A stretch of DNA of 64,000 nt from JBHJHP01 sp042219825 (lineage in GTDB: Bacteria > Bacteroidota > Bacteroidia > Bacteroidales > UBA5342). The position numbers were made by a program, and so were the translations under genes. The stretch lies in contig NZ_JBHJHQ010000006.1 of assembly GCF_042219825.1 (NCBI RefSeq), positions 439,183-503,182 of the forward strand, read 5' to 3'. Shown piece after piece: positions 1 to 9,095 of the stretch. The first letter of the stretch is position 1, and each line of letters begins with the position of its first letter. A model generated the notes under the pieces. The model did no database searches and was not told the origin of the DNA. It saw nothing but the letters and a program-made list of their open reading frames with translations.

Positions 1-296
1 ATATACTCCTCAATTCTCACGGATGCAACAGGTGGAACTTGTCCTGAATTAATAAAACGACGCATATTGGCATAGGATCCGCCATCAGCATCAACCGAGA
101 ATGTGGAAACAGGATCATCAGTTACATTTACAAACGGATTTTCTCCGTAATCTTTGTACTGTTCATTTTCCGGAATACCCTGAATACTTTGAAAATCTGA
201 GTATGCATAAAATCCGGCTTCATAATTATCAGTATCGCAGGAGCTGATGATAAGAATAAGAATTGTAAAAATAAGTAGGTTTAAGTAAAGTTTCAT
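1..296 (-). CDS. von Willebrand factor A (YfbK-like) lipoprotein, 3' end outside window
   Basis: Reading the minus strand from the ATG at 296 gives an open frame to the window edge (98 codons). It starts with a hydrophobic signal ending in a lipobox-like SSC, so this is probably a lipoprotein. The following region contains NPFVNVTDDPVSTFSVDADG, then SYANMRRFINSGQ and VRIEEY. This matches the conserved N-terminal segment that precedes the vWA domain in YfbK-like proteins (NPF...PLSTFSxDVDTASY, RRxIxxGxLPP, VRIEE). The vWA domain itself would lie beyond the window. Function in Bacteroidota is not established. It is read in the same direction as the pectate lyase gene upstream, with about 100 bases between them. 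Confidence 0.8.
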   Translation of the reverse strand, partial: MKLYLNLLIFTILILIISSCDTDNYEAGFYAYSDFQSIQGIPENEQYKDYGENPFVNVTDDPVSTFSVDADGGSYANMRRFINSGQVPPVASVRIEEY

Positions 297-399
297 GGTT
301 ACATATTTTTATTTATTAGACATGTAACAGAGTAAGCTTACTTAAAAATGGTTGCATTTAATATGCCAGTCCGTTTTTTATTTAAACAGGAGTGAATCT

Positions 400-1824
400 T
401 TACCAATAAATTTTGTGAATATAATTTGATGATTGAGACTGAAACTTAATGATATAAATGTCGTGGTCATGCAATGGAATGACAGTTGTACCTTTTGCAA
501 TCTCTGTCTCCAGCTTTTTCTGCCCGTCAAGCTTGAAAACAGTTATAATACCCTCATGATCCGTTTCAATTTGGATAGCGTTTTCTCCTGCCCAGATCCT
601 GGTTTTAGGAGGCGATACCTGTATTACTTTTGTATATTCATCAGATATCTTACCGATACCGGAATAAGATTTTACAATATTCGGAACATCAGTTGCTTCC
701 GTCAAAACACTGGCATAATCATATAGATTATCCGGAGTAAAATTACATGCGCGCACAAACTCTTCACTGCTGCTCAGAGGATCAGATTTTGCACCGTTAA
801 TATTTGAAATCCCTTCCGGTAGTCTGCTGCAATTTTCAAATATATTGTTAACAAGAAGACCTTGACCGTTTTCTGAAAGTTTTCCGAATACCGGCTTTTT
901 AGAGTCTTTAAAGTAATTGTTTTCGATGTAACAGTTGGTATTGATGCGCAGATCCAGACCATCACCTTCACAATCCTCCATAAAATTGTTAAAATAATGA
1001 TGTTGCCCGAACCGCAAAAGAGGAAGCCTTGATCCATAGATTCTATAGAAATAGTTGTGGTGAAAGGTTATGGTCCGGTTATAATCATCGCTGCTACCTT
1101 TTCCTGACAACATAGCCTTGGAGTGATCATGAAAATAGCACCACGAAATAGTCATGTTTTGTACATTGTTCTTATTGTCCAACAATCCGTCGTACCGGTC
1201 TTTGTTATCAATATTCTCGTTATAAAATTCACAATGGTCAATCCAGATGTGCTGGCTGATGCGTTCCGCTTCAGGTATACTTTCTGCGTCAGCCTGAATA
1301 CCTATACAGTCAGGATCTCCGATTGTGGTGACACCGTCCGTATCCAGAATTTTATATTCACCGTCGCGTGTTGCAGGAACATCTTTCATCGTGAACCGGA
1401 TGTTACGGATGATAATGTTTGACTGGCACTGAACCACCAGGCCTATACGGTTGAAAAAGGCCTGATCACCGATGCCGATGAGTGTTTTGTTGGATCCTAC
1501 CCGTAAAACAGCTCCAAAAGTTGTTGCTATAGCATCTGTTGTATCACTGTTTACAATGCTTCCATCTGCATTCACCCATGTATCAACACCGGTATTAAAT
1601 TCTTTGGTAATTCGAATAATATAAGGTGCTGATATCGCTTCAACATACTGTTTTAATTCGGCAAATGTGGTTGGCGTTACAATCTGACCACCCTCTCCAC
1701 CGGTTGTTACGCCGTTGAGCGTAGCAAAACCGATCATGCTGAAGTCCGGTGTCTGACTTTGGTTCAAAGCCGAAATCAAAAAAAGAGATATGATAAAAAT
1801 CGTCTTAAACGCTTTTTCTTTCAT
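400..1824 (-). CDS. Secreted pectate lyase, polysaccharide lyase family 1
   Basis: A 474-residue protein with an N-terminal signal peptide (about residues 1-23). Residues 30-330 read as a right-handed parallel beta-helix of the PL1 family: repeated N-rich strands, WIDHCEF (194-200), DGLLD (212-216) and RLPLLR (266-271). The last carries the arginine that in PL1 enzymes abstracts the proton during Ca-dependent beta-elimination of polygalacturonate. The last 70 residues form a separate beta-rich tail ending KIYW. It resembles a T9SS sorting domain (DG-K-L, then GTTVIPL..DIYIIKF), but the match is weaker than in the other secreted proteins here. It probably acts outside the cell on pectin and fits with the arabinofuranosidase at 16-20 kb. 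Confidence 0.88.
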   Translation of the reverse strand: MKEKAFKTIFIISLFLISALNQSQTPDFSMIGFATLNGVTTGGEGGQIVTPTTFAELKQYVEAISAPYIIRITKEFNTGVDTWVNADGSIVNSDTTDAIATTFGAVLRVGSNKTLIGIGDQAFFNRIGLVVQCQSNIIIRNIRFTMKDVPATRDGEYKILDTDGVTTIGDPDCIGIQADAESIPEAERISQHIWIDHCEFYNENIDNKDRYDGLLDNKNNVQNMTISWCYFHDHSKAMLSGKGSSDDYNRTITFHHNYFYRIYGSRLPLLRFGQHHYFNNFMEDCEGDGLDLRINTNCYIENNYFKDSKKPVFGKLSENGQGLLVNNIFENCSRLPEGISNINGAKSDPLSSSEEFVRACNFTPDNLYDYASVLTEATDVPNIVKSYSGIGKISDEYTKVIQVSPPKTRIWAGENAIQIETDHEGIITVFKLDGQKKLETEIAKGTTVIPLHDHDIYIIKFQSQSSNYIHKIYW

Positions 1825-1939
1825 TATTACATTCGTTAGCAGGCTATAAAATTAACAATAAATGCATACCTGCAAGCACGAAAGCATTTCTTATCTCTTT
1901 AAATCAGTGAGACTGCGATTTCAGAAACGAAGTGAAATG

Positions 1940-2070
1940 AAATTACAAAGTCGAACTGATCCCGACCTTTTGTCGAGGGATCTATGATCTATGGGTTTTA
2001 TTCCCCGCCGCTTGGGACGATTAAACGAATAATTATTTATTGATACCCCGTCTGCTCTGCGGCGGGGCCC
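1940..2070. repeat. Two intergenic hairpins (REP-like)
   Basis: The gap between the ABC permease and the pectate lyase holds two inverted repeats. Around 1961-1985, GATCCCGAC pairs with GTCGAGGGATC. A longer one has CCCCGCCGC at 2003-2011 and GCGGCGGGG at 2059-2067. Such GC-rich palindromes between genes resemble REP elements. They could also act as a terminator for the permease operon, which ends at 2081. Confidence 0.45.
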
Positions 2071-2080
2071 TCATTTATGC

Positions 2081-3118
2081 TTATCTTGACCGTATTTCAC
2101 GTCGCATAAACATGTAATAGGAGATGAGAAAACAGATGAGGGTAAGCGCAATCAGTCCGGTAAGTTGAGGCCAGACCACCATTAAACTTTGTCCCAGAGG
2201 TAAAGGGCCCGGAATGGCGCCCTGTATCTGTCCCTGGGTTAAGGGGCCTAGACTGCGCACTGAAGGTACTAAAAGAGTAGAGGTGATCTCACTGAACAGC
2301 TCGTTTGGCATAATCTGCGTAAGTCCGTATTTCAGTGTTTCATATCTGAAGATTGTTCTGGGCAAAGCGTATCTTGATGGTTGTATTCCCTTTAAAACCA
2401 GATTCATCAGAAGCGGATAAAATACGGTGAAAAATAACCATACTGCGATGCCTGATAATGCAGATGTGGCCGCTTGCTTAAATCTGACGGAAAACAGAAT
2501 AGACAGGTTCAGCCAAAAGGAAACATAAATGACGCTTATAAGCGTATAAACCATTATTCTCAGAAACTCTTCAGGTGTGGGAGGTATACCCAACGCCAGT
2601 AAACCAGTTCCTATGACAAGAAAACTAAGAGAGAAAAACATAATGGCAACGACTATTGTCCCTGCAATAAATTTTGAATTCAAAACATAATCGCGTGGTA
2701 CAGGTTGAGCCAGAATCCGGCTTAAAGTGCCCCTGTTTTGCTCTGAATTAATAGCGTCGAAACCAATACTAATTCCCAACAACGGCCCCAGAAAACTGAC
2801 AAAAACAAAAAAAGAGGGAAGGGTTCCGTCTGACTGTGTAAACAACTTCAAAAAAAAGAACTCATCATTTGAAGCACTTTTTTTTACCACCTCGGCAAAA
2901 CCTGAAAGTGATACATAAAGAGAGCCCAGGCAGGTGAGAGAAATAATTATCAGAAGTATAATAAACCTCCAGCTTCTTACATGATCCGAAATTTCTTTCC
3001 GTACCATGTTCCAAAACGTGGATGATAATGGATTTTCAATCTTTCCTGATGATGAGAGTAAGTTTTTAAATGAGGTTAAATCTGATGTCGGATTTTGTTG
3101 TATTGTACTGGATTTCAT
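2081..3118 (-). CDS. ABC-2 type transporter permease
   Basis: A 345-residue integral membrane protein with about six hydrophobic helices. The pattern is that of ABC-2 exporters: an N-terminal cytoplasmic segment with FWNMVRKEISDHVRSWRF leading into the first helix, a large external loop, then QNRGTLSRILAQPVPRDYVL, the typical cytoplasmic motif between helices 2 and 3. It is the last gene of a three-gene operon with the ATPase (51 bases upstream) and the NEW3 protein. Together they probably form a membrane exporter; the substrate cannot be told from sequence. Confidence 0.87.
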   Translation of the reverse strand: MKSSTIQQNPTSDLTSFKNLLSSSGKIENPLSSTFWNMVRKEISDHVRSWRFIILLIIISLTCLGSLYVSLSGFAEVVKKSASNDEFFFLKLFTQSDGTLPSFFVFVSFLGPLLGISIGFDAINSEQNRGTLSRILAQPVPRDYVLNSKFIAGTIVVAIMFFSLSFLVIGTGLLALGIPPTPEEFLRIMVYTLISVIYVSFWLNLSILFSVRFKQAATSALSGIAVWLFFTVFYPLLMNLVLKGIQPSRYALPRTIFRYETLKYGLTQIMPNELFSEITSTLLVPSVRSLGPLTQGQIQGAIPGPLPLGQSLMVVWPQLTGLIALTLICFLISYYMFMRREIRSR

Positions 3119-3169
3119 GCTTGAAAAATTCTAAATTCAACTAAATCTGCTTAAAATGAATAACTGTAT

Positions 3170-4126
3170 TCATATAGTTGTCTCTGCGCCCTGGAAATAG
3201 CGTTCATAAATGTCATCAAGTCCCAGGATTTTTTTATTCAGGCTAAGCAGTCCTGCTCCACTATTGATGACAAATCTGGACACTTCTGCAGCAACATCTT
3301 TTTGTGCTCGAATATTGAAGTGGTTATTATCAAACCTTACCTCAGATATATCCTCAATATTCTTCAGCCCCTTAAGCAGCAACTCTTTTTGAATGTTATT
3401 TGAAATATCTATATCGCCTTCAATAAATGTATTTTCTTTAGTGAAAAGCTGTGCGGAAAGGCTTTGTATATCACCTTCTGCCAGAAGATTACCCTTAACA
3501 AATATGCCCACACGGTCGCACACTTTCTGTATCTGATACAGGTGATGTGAGGAAAGCAAAACGGTCATCTTTTCTTTTTTGCTCAGTTCCACGATCATCT
3601 CCAGAAATTCTTTTACTCCTGAGGGATCAATTCCCAGGGTTGGTTCATCCAGAATGATAACCTCCGGATCCTTGATCAGCACATCTGCAAAACCGAGGCG
3701 TTGCCGCATTCCACGGGAATATTTTCCGGTCTTTTTCTTCTTTTCCTGCCCAAGACCGACCTTCTCCATCAGAAGGTTAGCTTTTTCTTCAGCTTCGTGT
3801 TTTGACAGCCCATTAAGGCGTGCAGTATATATGAGATTCTCAAGTCCGCTGTAGTCATCATAAAAACCTACATCTTCCGGAAGATAACCCACCTTTTTCT
3901 TCACCTGTATTGGTTGCTTTACCGGGTTGATCCCACACACGCTGATTCGGCCAGAATAAGGTTCGGTAAGGCCCATCAGCATTAAAATTGTAGTGGACTT
4001 ACCTGCACCGTTTGGCCCGAGCAGTCCGAATATTTCACCTTTGGCAATGTTCAGGCTCAAATGATTTACAGCGGAATACTCGCCATATTTTTTCGTTAGA
4101 TCTGAAATTTCAATGATGTGATCCAT
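3170..4126 (-). CDS. ABC transporter ATP-binding protein (ABC-2 exporter type)
   Basis: The start is placed at the ATG at 4126 (MDHIIEISDLTKKYG...), giving 318 residues, because an AAGGAGGTG ribosome binding site lies just upstream. A longer in-frame reading would run into the upstream gene. The ATPase motifs are complete: Walker A GPNGAGKST, signature SRGMRQRLG, Walker B VIILDEPTLG and the switch histidine in LLSSHHL. A C-terminal domain of about 90 residues follows, as in NatA/CcmA-like exporters. It energises the permease encoded directly downstream. Confidence 0.92.
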   Translation of the reverse strand: MDHIIEISDLTKKYGEYSAVNHLSLNIAKGEIFGLLGPNGAGKSTTILMLMGLTEPYSGRISVCGINPVKQPIQVKKKVGYLPEDVGFYDDYSGLENLIYTARLNGLSKHEAEEKANLLMEKVGLGQEKKKKTGKYSRGMRQRLGFADVLIKDPEVIILDEPTLGIDPSGVKEFLEMIVELSKKEKMTVLLSSHHLYQIQKVCDRVGIFVKGNLLAEGDIQSLSAQLFTKENTFIEGDIDISNNIQKELLLKGLKNIEDISEVRFDNNHFNIRAQKDVAAEVSRFVINSGAGLLSLNKKILGLDDIYERYFQGAETTI

Positions 4127-4128
4127 AA

Positions 4129-5277
4129 TCACCTCCTTCCGTATTTCCTGAACAGAAAAAATATGGCTGCAACAACGGCCAGAATGATCAAAATGCCCAA
4201 CCATCCCCATAACATTGGGGTTTTTACCATGAGCCGGAATGTTGCTTCCGATGAGACTTCTTTTGTTCTTGCAGAAAATTTGACGGCGTAATCGCCCGGA
4301 ATGGATTTGTCATAGGCTTTGACTATCGCCACTACCTTGGAATTTCCTCCTGCAACTACGGCAGTTAATGTATCCGGTTCAAACTTAACATCCCAGTTCT
4401 GTGGTTTAGACGCACTGAAGATCACATTTTTTAATGTGCTTGTTCCTGTATTGATAACCGTTAATTCTATCCTTTTTTCCTTTCCTGCAGTCAGTTCATC
4501 ACTCAGCCTGCCTGTTGGTGTTGACAGGTTCATGTTGTATGATCCGGTTATAACCACTTCGAGTTCAAGTGAAGCCGATGTCGTTCTGTTAGATGCTTCC
4601 ACCGGGATTTTATAGGTTCCTGCCTGTACATTATACCGTGGATTTATTTCTATGGACACATTTGAGGTACTGTTTGGATCAACCTCTACAGCCGTAGCCT
4701 GTTTGTAATTAGGTTTGAAAATTACATTCCAGCCTTCCGGTGGAGAAGCGTGGAAAGAGTATTCCTGTTTTTCGCCTGTGAGGTTTCGTAGTTTCGTAGT
4801 AAAGTTGAATTTGGATTTTGCGTGACCCTGCATATTAATCTGATTCGTAGTGAATTCGGTTTTATATGTTCCCTGGGTGGATACATTGATCTGCAGGTGT
4901 AATACATCGTAGCTTTTAGCAACTACATTTATTTTATAGGTACCCTTATTAACTTTTTGCGGTATTTCCACCTTTAGCATCACGGTTCTTGTCTGACCCG
5001 GTAGCAATGAAAGTTCCTGTAAATTAAAACCGCCACCTTTAAGGCTGTAGGTCCAGCTTTTAGGAATACCCGTCACGTAAAGCGGAATATTCTGAGTTTC
5101 GCCTGTGCTGTTTTTTACATCGATGGTGTAGTCAACTGACTCACCTGGTGGAACAGAAATTCTGACAAAAGGAGTATGTAATTCAACTCCGGCAGCAAAG
5201 ATGGATGTGTTTGGTAATGTAAACAAGGTTAAGGTAAGAAGGGAAATCAGGACGAAGTAGTGTGTGCGAATTTTCAT
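4129..5277 (-). CDS. NEW3-domain surface protein with C-terminal membrane anchor
   Basis: A 382-residue protein. It has a signal peptide (about 1-29), three successive Ig-like beta domains of the NPCBM-associated NEW3 type (roughly 33-135, 140-245, 250-350), one C-terminal membrane helix (LGILIILAVVAAIFFLF) and a basic tail FRKYGRR. Each domain repeats the PxGWxVxFxP-type segment (for example ASPPEGWNVIFKP, ASKPQNWDVKFEP) followed by V..G....V.I. Most of the protein would lie outside the cytoplasmic membrane. Its stop codon lies two bases before the start of the ABC ATPase, so it is probably an accessory part of that exporter. This order (NEW3 protein, ATPase, ABC-2 permease) is seen in other bacteria, but the function is unknown. 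Confidence 0.8.
   Translation of the reverse strand: MKIRTHYFVLISLLTLTLFTLPNTSIFAAGVELHTPFVRISVPPGESVDYTIDVKNSTGETQNIPLYVTGIPKSWTYSLKGGGFNLQELSLLPGQTRTVMLKVEIPQKVNKGTYKINVVAKSYDVLHLQINVSTQGTYKTEFTTNQINMQGHAKSKFNFTTKLRNLTGEKQEYSFHASPPEGWNVIFKPNYKQATAVEVDPNSTSNVSIEINPRYNVQAGTYKIPVEASNRTTSASLELEVVITGSYNMNLSTPTGRLSDELTAGKEKRIELTVINTGTSTLKNVIFSASKPQNWDVKFEPDTLTAVVAGGNSKVVAIVKAYDKSIPGDYAVKFSARTKEVSSEATFRLMVKTPMLWGWLGILIILAVVAAIFFLFRKYGRR
4130..4138 (-). promoter_or_regulatory. Strong Shine-Dalgarno for the ABC ATPase gene
   Basis: The minus strand reads AAGGAGGTG about six bases before the ATG at 4126. It overlaps the last codons of the upstream NEW3-protein gene. Few genes in this window have such a site, as is usual in Bacteroidota; it decides the start and suggests coupled translation. 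Confidence 0.75.
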
Positions 5278-5654
5278 AAAGAACCCTCCATATATTTAAA
5301 AATAAACAATATGGTCTGCAAATTTAATGGCATGTTTGAAAATCAAAAACCGCTAAACCTGCTTAAATCCTTTAATGGCAAGCCTTTCATGATATAGTTT
5401 TCAATAAATCAAACATTTAAGTACTACTGTTAAATAATTTAAATTCACAAAGCTTAACGTATTTCAGATTCTTTAAGATTTCGTCCAAAGAATGCGTGGA
5501 TTCATTTTTTTATGCCATATCTTGGGTGTAGCAAGAGTTTTTAAGTACCTGAATATATTTTGCCTGAGATTAATAGTTAAAAATCAAACATAATGCGTCT
5601 AATTCTGTTTTTACTATATCAATCCTTATTCCGGTAAACATAAAACTTTTTGTC
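5278..5654. other. Divergent intergenic region, no gene seen
   Basis: This 377-base AT-rich gap separates the leftward exporter operon from the rightward sugar dehydrogenase gene. It must hold both promoters, but I could not pick out convincing -33/-7 elements and see no open frame of note. Confidence 0.4.
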
Positions 5655-6941
5655 ATGAAACAAACGTACATCTTTACAGTAATACTGGGTCTCATGCTTG
5701 TTATGACTAATTGCATGGATGCAAAGAATAATAAAGCCAATGTTGCAGGTGTTAAGCCTGATGCAGATAATGCGGAACTAAAACTGCCTGATGGATTTTC
5801 AGCTTTAAAGGTTGCTGACAATGTAGGAAGGGCACGTCATATAGCGGTCACACAAAATGGCGAGGTTTATGTAAAACTAAATCGTACCGTGGATGGCAAA
5901 GGCATATTGCTTTTAGCAGATACAAATGGTGATGGACGTGCAGATGAACAGTCAGGATTTGGTGATTATGGCGGAACCGGTATTCATTTGAATGACGATT
6001 ACCTGTATGCAAGTTCAAACAGTACAGTGTACCGTTATAAACTGGATGATAAGCAACATGTGCTGAATCCGGATCAACCGCAGGTGGTAGTTAGTGGACT
6101 GATTGACAGGCGTCAGCATAATTCCAAATCGTTTACTTTGGACGATGACGGGTACATATACGTAAATATCGGTGCTTATTCAAATGCATGTCAGGAGAGG
6201 GACAGAACCAAAGGTTCTCCCGGAATAGATCCTTGTCCTATTCTTGAGCAGGCAGGTGGAATCTGGCGTTTCAAGGCAGATGGATTGGATCAGTCATGCG
6301 AGGACGGAATACGTTTTGCTACCGGACTAAGAAATGTGGTAGGTTTGGATTGGAACAGACAGGATAATCAACTATATGTGATGATGCATGGAAGGGATCA
6401 GTTGCATGATTTGTTTCCGGACCTTTACACAACTCAGGAATCAGCCGATTTACCTTCAGAAGCTATGTATGCCCTTAAAGAAGGAGACAATTGTGGTTGG
6501 CCATATATGTACTACGATCAGATTCAGCACAAAAAAATACTGGCCCCGGAATATGGCGGAGACGGGAAAAAAGAGTATGATGGGCCTGCTATTGATCCGG
6601 CATTAGCATTTCCCGGTCACCTGGCACCGAATGCATTATTGTTTTATACAGGTAATATGTTTCCTGAAAAATATAAAAACGGAGCCTTTGTAGCATTTCA
6701 TGGTTCATGGAATCGTGCTCCTGAACTTCAGGAAGGATTTTATGTGGTTTTTGCACCGTTCAAAGATGGGAAACCTACAGGAGAATGGGAGATATTCGCC
6801 GATAATTTTGCCGGCATGGAAAATGTGGTTTCGCCCGGCGATGCTGTACACCGCCCTTGTGGTCTGGCCCAGGGACCTGACGGTTCGTTGTATGTGTCAG
6901 ACGATGCTCACGGAACCATATACCGTATTTTGTATAAATAG
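5655..6941 (+). CDS. Sorbosone/glucose dehydrogenase-like beta-propeller protein
   Basis: A 428-residue exported protein. The N-terminus has a signal with a Cys at position 20 (MTNC), a loose lipobox, so it may be a lipoprotein. The rest reads as the six-bladed propeller of the GSDH/sorbosone dehydrogenase family: DGFSALKVADNVGRARHIAV, LLLADTNGDGRAD, TGLRNVVGLDW, KEGDNCGWPY, AFHGSWNRAP and the final HRPCGLAQGPDGSLYVSDD blade. Related enzymes use PQQ to oxidise sugars in the periplasm and pass electrons to a c-type cytochrome. A monohaem cytochrome gene follows 23 bases downstream, which supports that role. The substrate is unknown. Confidence 0.82.
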   Translation: MKQTYIFTVILGLMLVMTNCMDAKNNKANVAGVKPDADNAELKLPDGFSALKVADNVGRARHIAVTQNGEVYVKLNRTVDGKGILLLADTNGDGRADEQSGFGDYGGTGIHLNDDYLYASSNSTVYRYKLDDKQHVLNPDQPQVVVSGLIDRRQHNSKSFTLDDDGYIYVNIGAYSNACQERDRTKGSPGIDPCPILEQAGGIWRFKADGLDQSCEDGIRFATGLRNVVGLDWNRQDNQLYVMMHGRDQLHDLFPDLYTTQESADLPSEAMYALKEGDNCGWPYMYYDQIQHKKILAPEYGGDGKKEYDGPAIDPALAFPGHLAPNALLFYTGNMFPEKYKNGAFVAFHGSWNRAPELQEGFYVVFAPFKDGKPTGEWEIFADNFAGMENVVSPGDAVHRPCGLAQGPDGSLYVSDDAHGTIYRILYK

Positions 6942-6964
6942 AAATCAATATATCCAACAATAAG

Positions 6965-7399
6965 ATGAAGAATTACGTAAAGAAACACAGTTATTTGGTT
7001 GCGACGTTATTTTCACTGTTTTTAATACCCGTTATCGATGCTCAGAATACTACAGGTGAGGCGACCAAAACGGGAGAACAGGTTTATCGTATGAATTGTC
7101 TGGCTTGTCATCAGGCCAATGGGAGCGGGGTTCCTAACCTTGCACCGCCTTTAAAACAAACTACTTTCGTTTTGGGTGACAAAACCAAGTTAATTGATAT
7201 TGTACTTAAAGGATTTAATGAGGATGTAGAGATAGAAGGTGAATATTATTCCAATCCGATGCCTCCTTTTGCGCATCTTTCGGATGAAGAAATTGCTAAA
7301 GTTTTGACGTACATCCGCAGTAATTTCGGAAATAAGGCTGAACCGGTGTCATCAACAGAAGTAAAGGCCGTGCGTGAAAAAATGAAGGAAGGGAAATAA
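6965..7399 (+). CDS. Monohaem c-type cytochrome
   Basis: A 144-residue secreted protein with a signal peptide (about 1-26), one haem-binding motif C45-LA-C48-H49, the following G-x-G-V-P-N-L-A-PPL loop, and a likely axial ligand Met99 in SNPMPPFAHLSDEEI. This is the class I cytochrome c pattern found with dehydrogenases and oxidases. It lies just downstream of the sorbosone dehydrogenase-like gene and is probably its electron acceptor in the periplasm. Confidence 0.92.
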   Translation: MKNYVKKHSYLVATLFSLFLIPVIDAQNTTGEATKTGEQVYRMNCLACHQANGSGVPNLAPPLKQTTFVLGDKTKLIDIVLKGFNEDVEIEGEYYSNPMPPFAHLSDEEIAKVLTYIRSNFGNKAEPVSSTEVKAVREKMKEGK

Positions 7400-7456
7400 G
7401 TTTTCTAATTATTAGACTTTACTAAAGCTGTAGATTGAGTTTGAAATTAGGAATAA

Positions 7457-7490
7457 GAAAAAAGCCGCCGGAGAGAATCCGACGGCTACT
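7457..7490 (-). terminator. Rho-independent terminator of the coiled-coil lipoprotein gene
   Basis: On the minus strand GCCGTCGGA pairs with TCCGGCGGC across a five-base loop and is followed by TTTTTT. It lies 24 bases past the stop codon at 7514. Confidence 0.85.
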
Positions 7491-7513
7491 ATTATAATTT
7501 ATTTAAAATCAGA

Positions 7514-8371
7514 TTAATCTTTGGCTATAACCAGGTATTTTGAAACACTCCAAAATGCCTGAGGATCATCAATGACAAAAGATTCAACACTTTTTTCTGC
7601 ATTTTCAAAATGAAAACTTCCCTCAGGATGAACGGTCAGGAGTTTAGCTTTTTTTGCATTTACCGGAACAGAACTGAATGAACGTATATCTACCATGGTA
7701 AAATCTTCTTTATTAAGAGACTGGCTGACTTTTAGTGTTTTACCCAATCCGATAAAACCACCTGTTTTTTCAACGATCTGCTGATCGATTAGTGAATCGG
7801 TAGATTCAACAATATACCAGGCCTGATTCATCATGTTCTCACGTTGGAGAAGTTCCTGGGATTTGCGTTCACTTTCCTGATTAAGCTGTTCCAGTGTTGA
7901 CTTAAGGTCAGAAACATCAATATTCAAAGTTTCTATTTTTGCGTTAAGAGCTGCCAGTTCATTATCTTTATCTGTAATTTGTTTTTCCAGAAGGCTGATT
8001 GTTTTTTGTAAGCTTTTGAGCTTTCTGGAGTCTGCAACGCGCATCCCTTTAAGCTTGTCGACAAGCTTTTTATTTTCGTCCAGTAACTGTTGCAGTTGGA
8101 TTAAATCCTGAATGATTTCATCTTTTGTTGTTGATGATATCTCCTTATTGCCGGATTTAACTTTTACAAGGTTTTCAATTTTTTTTATAGAATCCAGGTT
8201 TGTCTGAATGTCGTTAAAATCAGAAATAAACTGATTTATTTCAGTGTCACGATTAGCTACTACAGTATTTAAGCTGTCACGAACTGCAGTTAATTCTTCC
8301 TGATGTTTGTTTTTACTAATACACGATGATACAGTTAAAACAAGAGCAAAAAATAAAATTAAGTGTTTCAT
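7514..8371 (-). CDS. Coiled-coil lipoprotein
   Basis: A 285-residue protein with a lipoprotein signal (VLTVSSC, Cys17). A long heptad-rich coiled coil covers about residues 22-180 (many L/I/K/E/Q repeats). A C-terminal globular part of about 100 residues starts at NQAWYIVESTDSLIDQ and contains GGFIGLGKTLKVSQSLN and IDDPQAFWSVSKYLVI. This architecture is common in Bacteroidota; some relatives are annotated as Cbp1-type collagen-binding adhesins, which I cannot verify here. It is a single-gene unit with its own promoter element and terminator. Confidence 0.8.
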   Translation of the reverse strand: MKHLILFFALVLTVSSCISKNKHQEELTAVRDSLNTVVANRDTEINQFISDFNDIQTNLDSIKKIENLVKVKSGNKEISSTTKDEIIQDLIQLQQLLDENKKLVDKLKGMRVADSRKLKSLQKTISLLEKQITDKDNELAALNAKIETLNIDVSDLKSTLEQLNQESERKSQELLQRENMMNQAWYIVESTDSLIDQQIVEKTGGFIGLGKTLKVSQSLNKEDFTMVDIRSFSSVPVNAKKAKLLTVHPEGSFHFENAEKSVESFVIDDPQAFWSVSKYLVIAKD

Positions 8372-8394
8372 AATTTATGGAGTTAAAATTTGTA

Positions 8395-8402
8395 CAAAAG
8401 TA
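8395..8402 (-). promoter_or_regulatory. Bacteroidota -7 element (TAnnTTTG)
   Basis: The minus strand reads TACTTTTG 24-31 bases before the lipoprotein start, and a TTTG lies about 23 bases further upstream. This fits the Bacteroidota housekeeping promoter (TTTG, then TAnnTTTG). Confidence 0.55.
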
Positions 8403-8590
8403 GTTTCTTTTAATTGGATCAGAAACAAATATGTCTCAATACCTTTATAATAACGTATTGAATGACAACTAAAGTACGTTTTGTGCGTATTTAATTGAGG
8501 AAAAGATTTGTCGTTATTATACTCTCGGGTGATTTCGCATAAATCTTTCAAAGAAAGACCGGCTTTATATATTGATAGCTTTATTGGGGC

Positions 8591-8878
8591 CTAGTTGCTA
8601 TCCAAACGGAAAAAATTTCCGTATATGCCTACAAATTTGGCATCTGCCAGATCATAAACCGAGAAAATAACATAGTTATGTCGGGTGGCCTGTGAAGCAA
8701 TGGTTCCAACCGCACCTTTGGCAATCCGGGATATAATACCTTCCAGTCCTGAATCCGAATCGTTGACATATTCAGTTTTACAATAATCTATGAATTCATC
8801 CCTGGAAGGATTACTGATGGCCGCAAATATTAAAGCTAACAGGATCAATATCAGTAAAAATCTGGATAGTTTTTTCAT
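8591..8878 (-). CDS. Small exported protein, DUF4359-like
   Basis: A 95-residue protein with one N-terminal membrane helix or uncleaved signal (LSRFLLILILLALIFAAIS). The sequence NPSRDEFIDYCKTEY follows, then a short amphipathic stretch, and it ends RHNYVIFSVYDLADAKFVGIYGNFFRLD. The NPsrddF and NYxIFSxY...FxGIxGxFF patterns fit the DUF4359 family as I remember it. No function is known. It stands alone, with about 215 bases to each neighbour. Confidence 0.7.
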   Translation of the reverse strand: MKKLSRFLLILILLALIFAAISNPSRDEFIDYCKTEYVNDSDSGLEGIISRIAKGAVGTIASQATRHNYVIFSVYDLADAKFVGIYGNFFRLDSN

Positions 8879-9095
8879 GTAAGGTCTCTTTATAATGTAA
8901 CGTTATATTTCTAATGTGTTTAAAAGCACATAATTATTGGTTTCAAAGATAAACAAAGTAGTTTATTATTCAGAATTGATTAGTCTCGCAAATGTTTTTT
9001 CCTAGGCATATTAATTTTACAATTAGGCTTGTTTCGTTATAATTGATTATTTTGTACAATTATTTGAATTGTAATAAACAAATAACAAAAATTAT

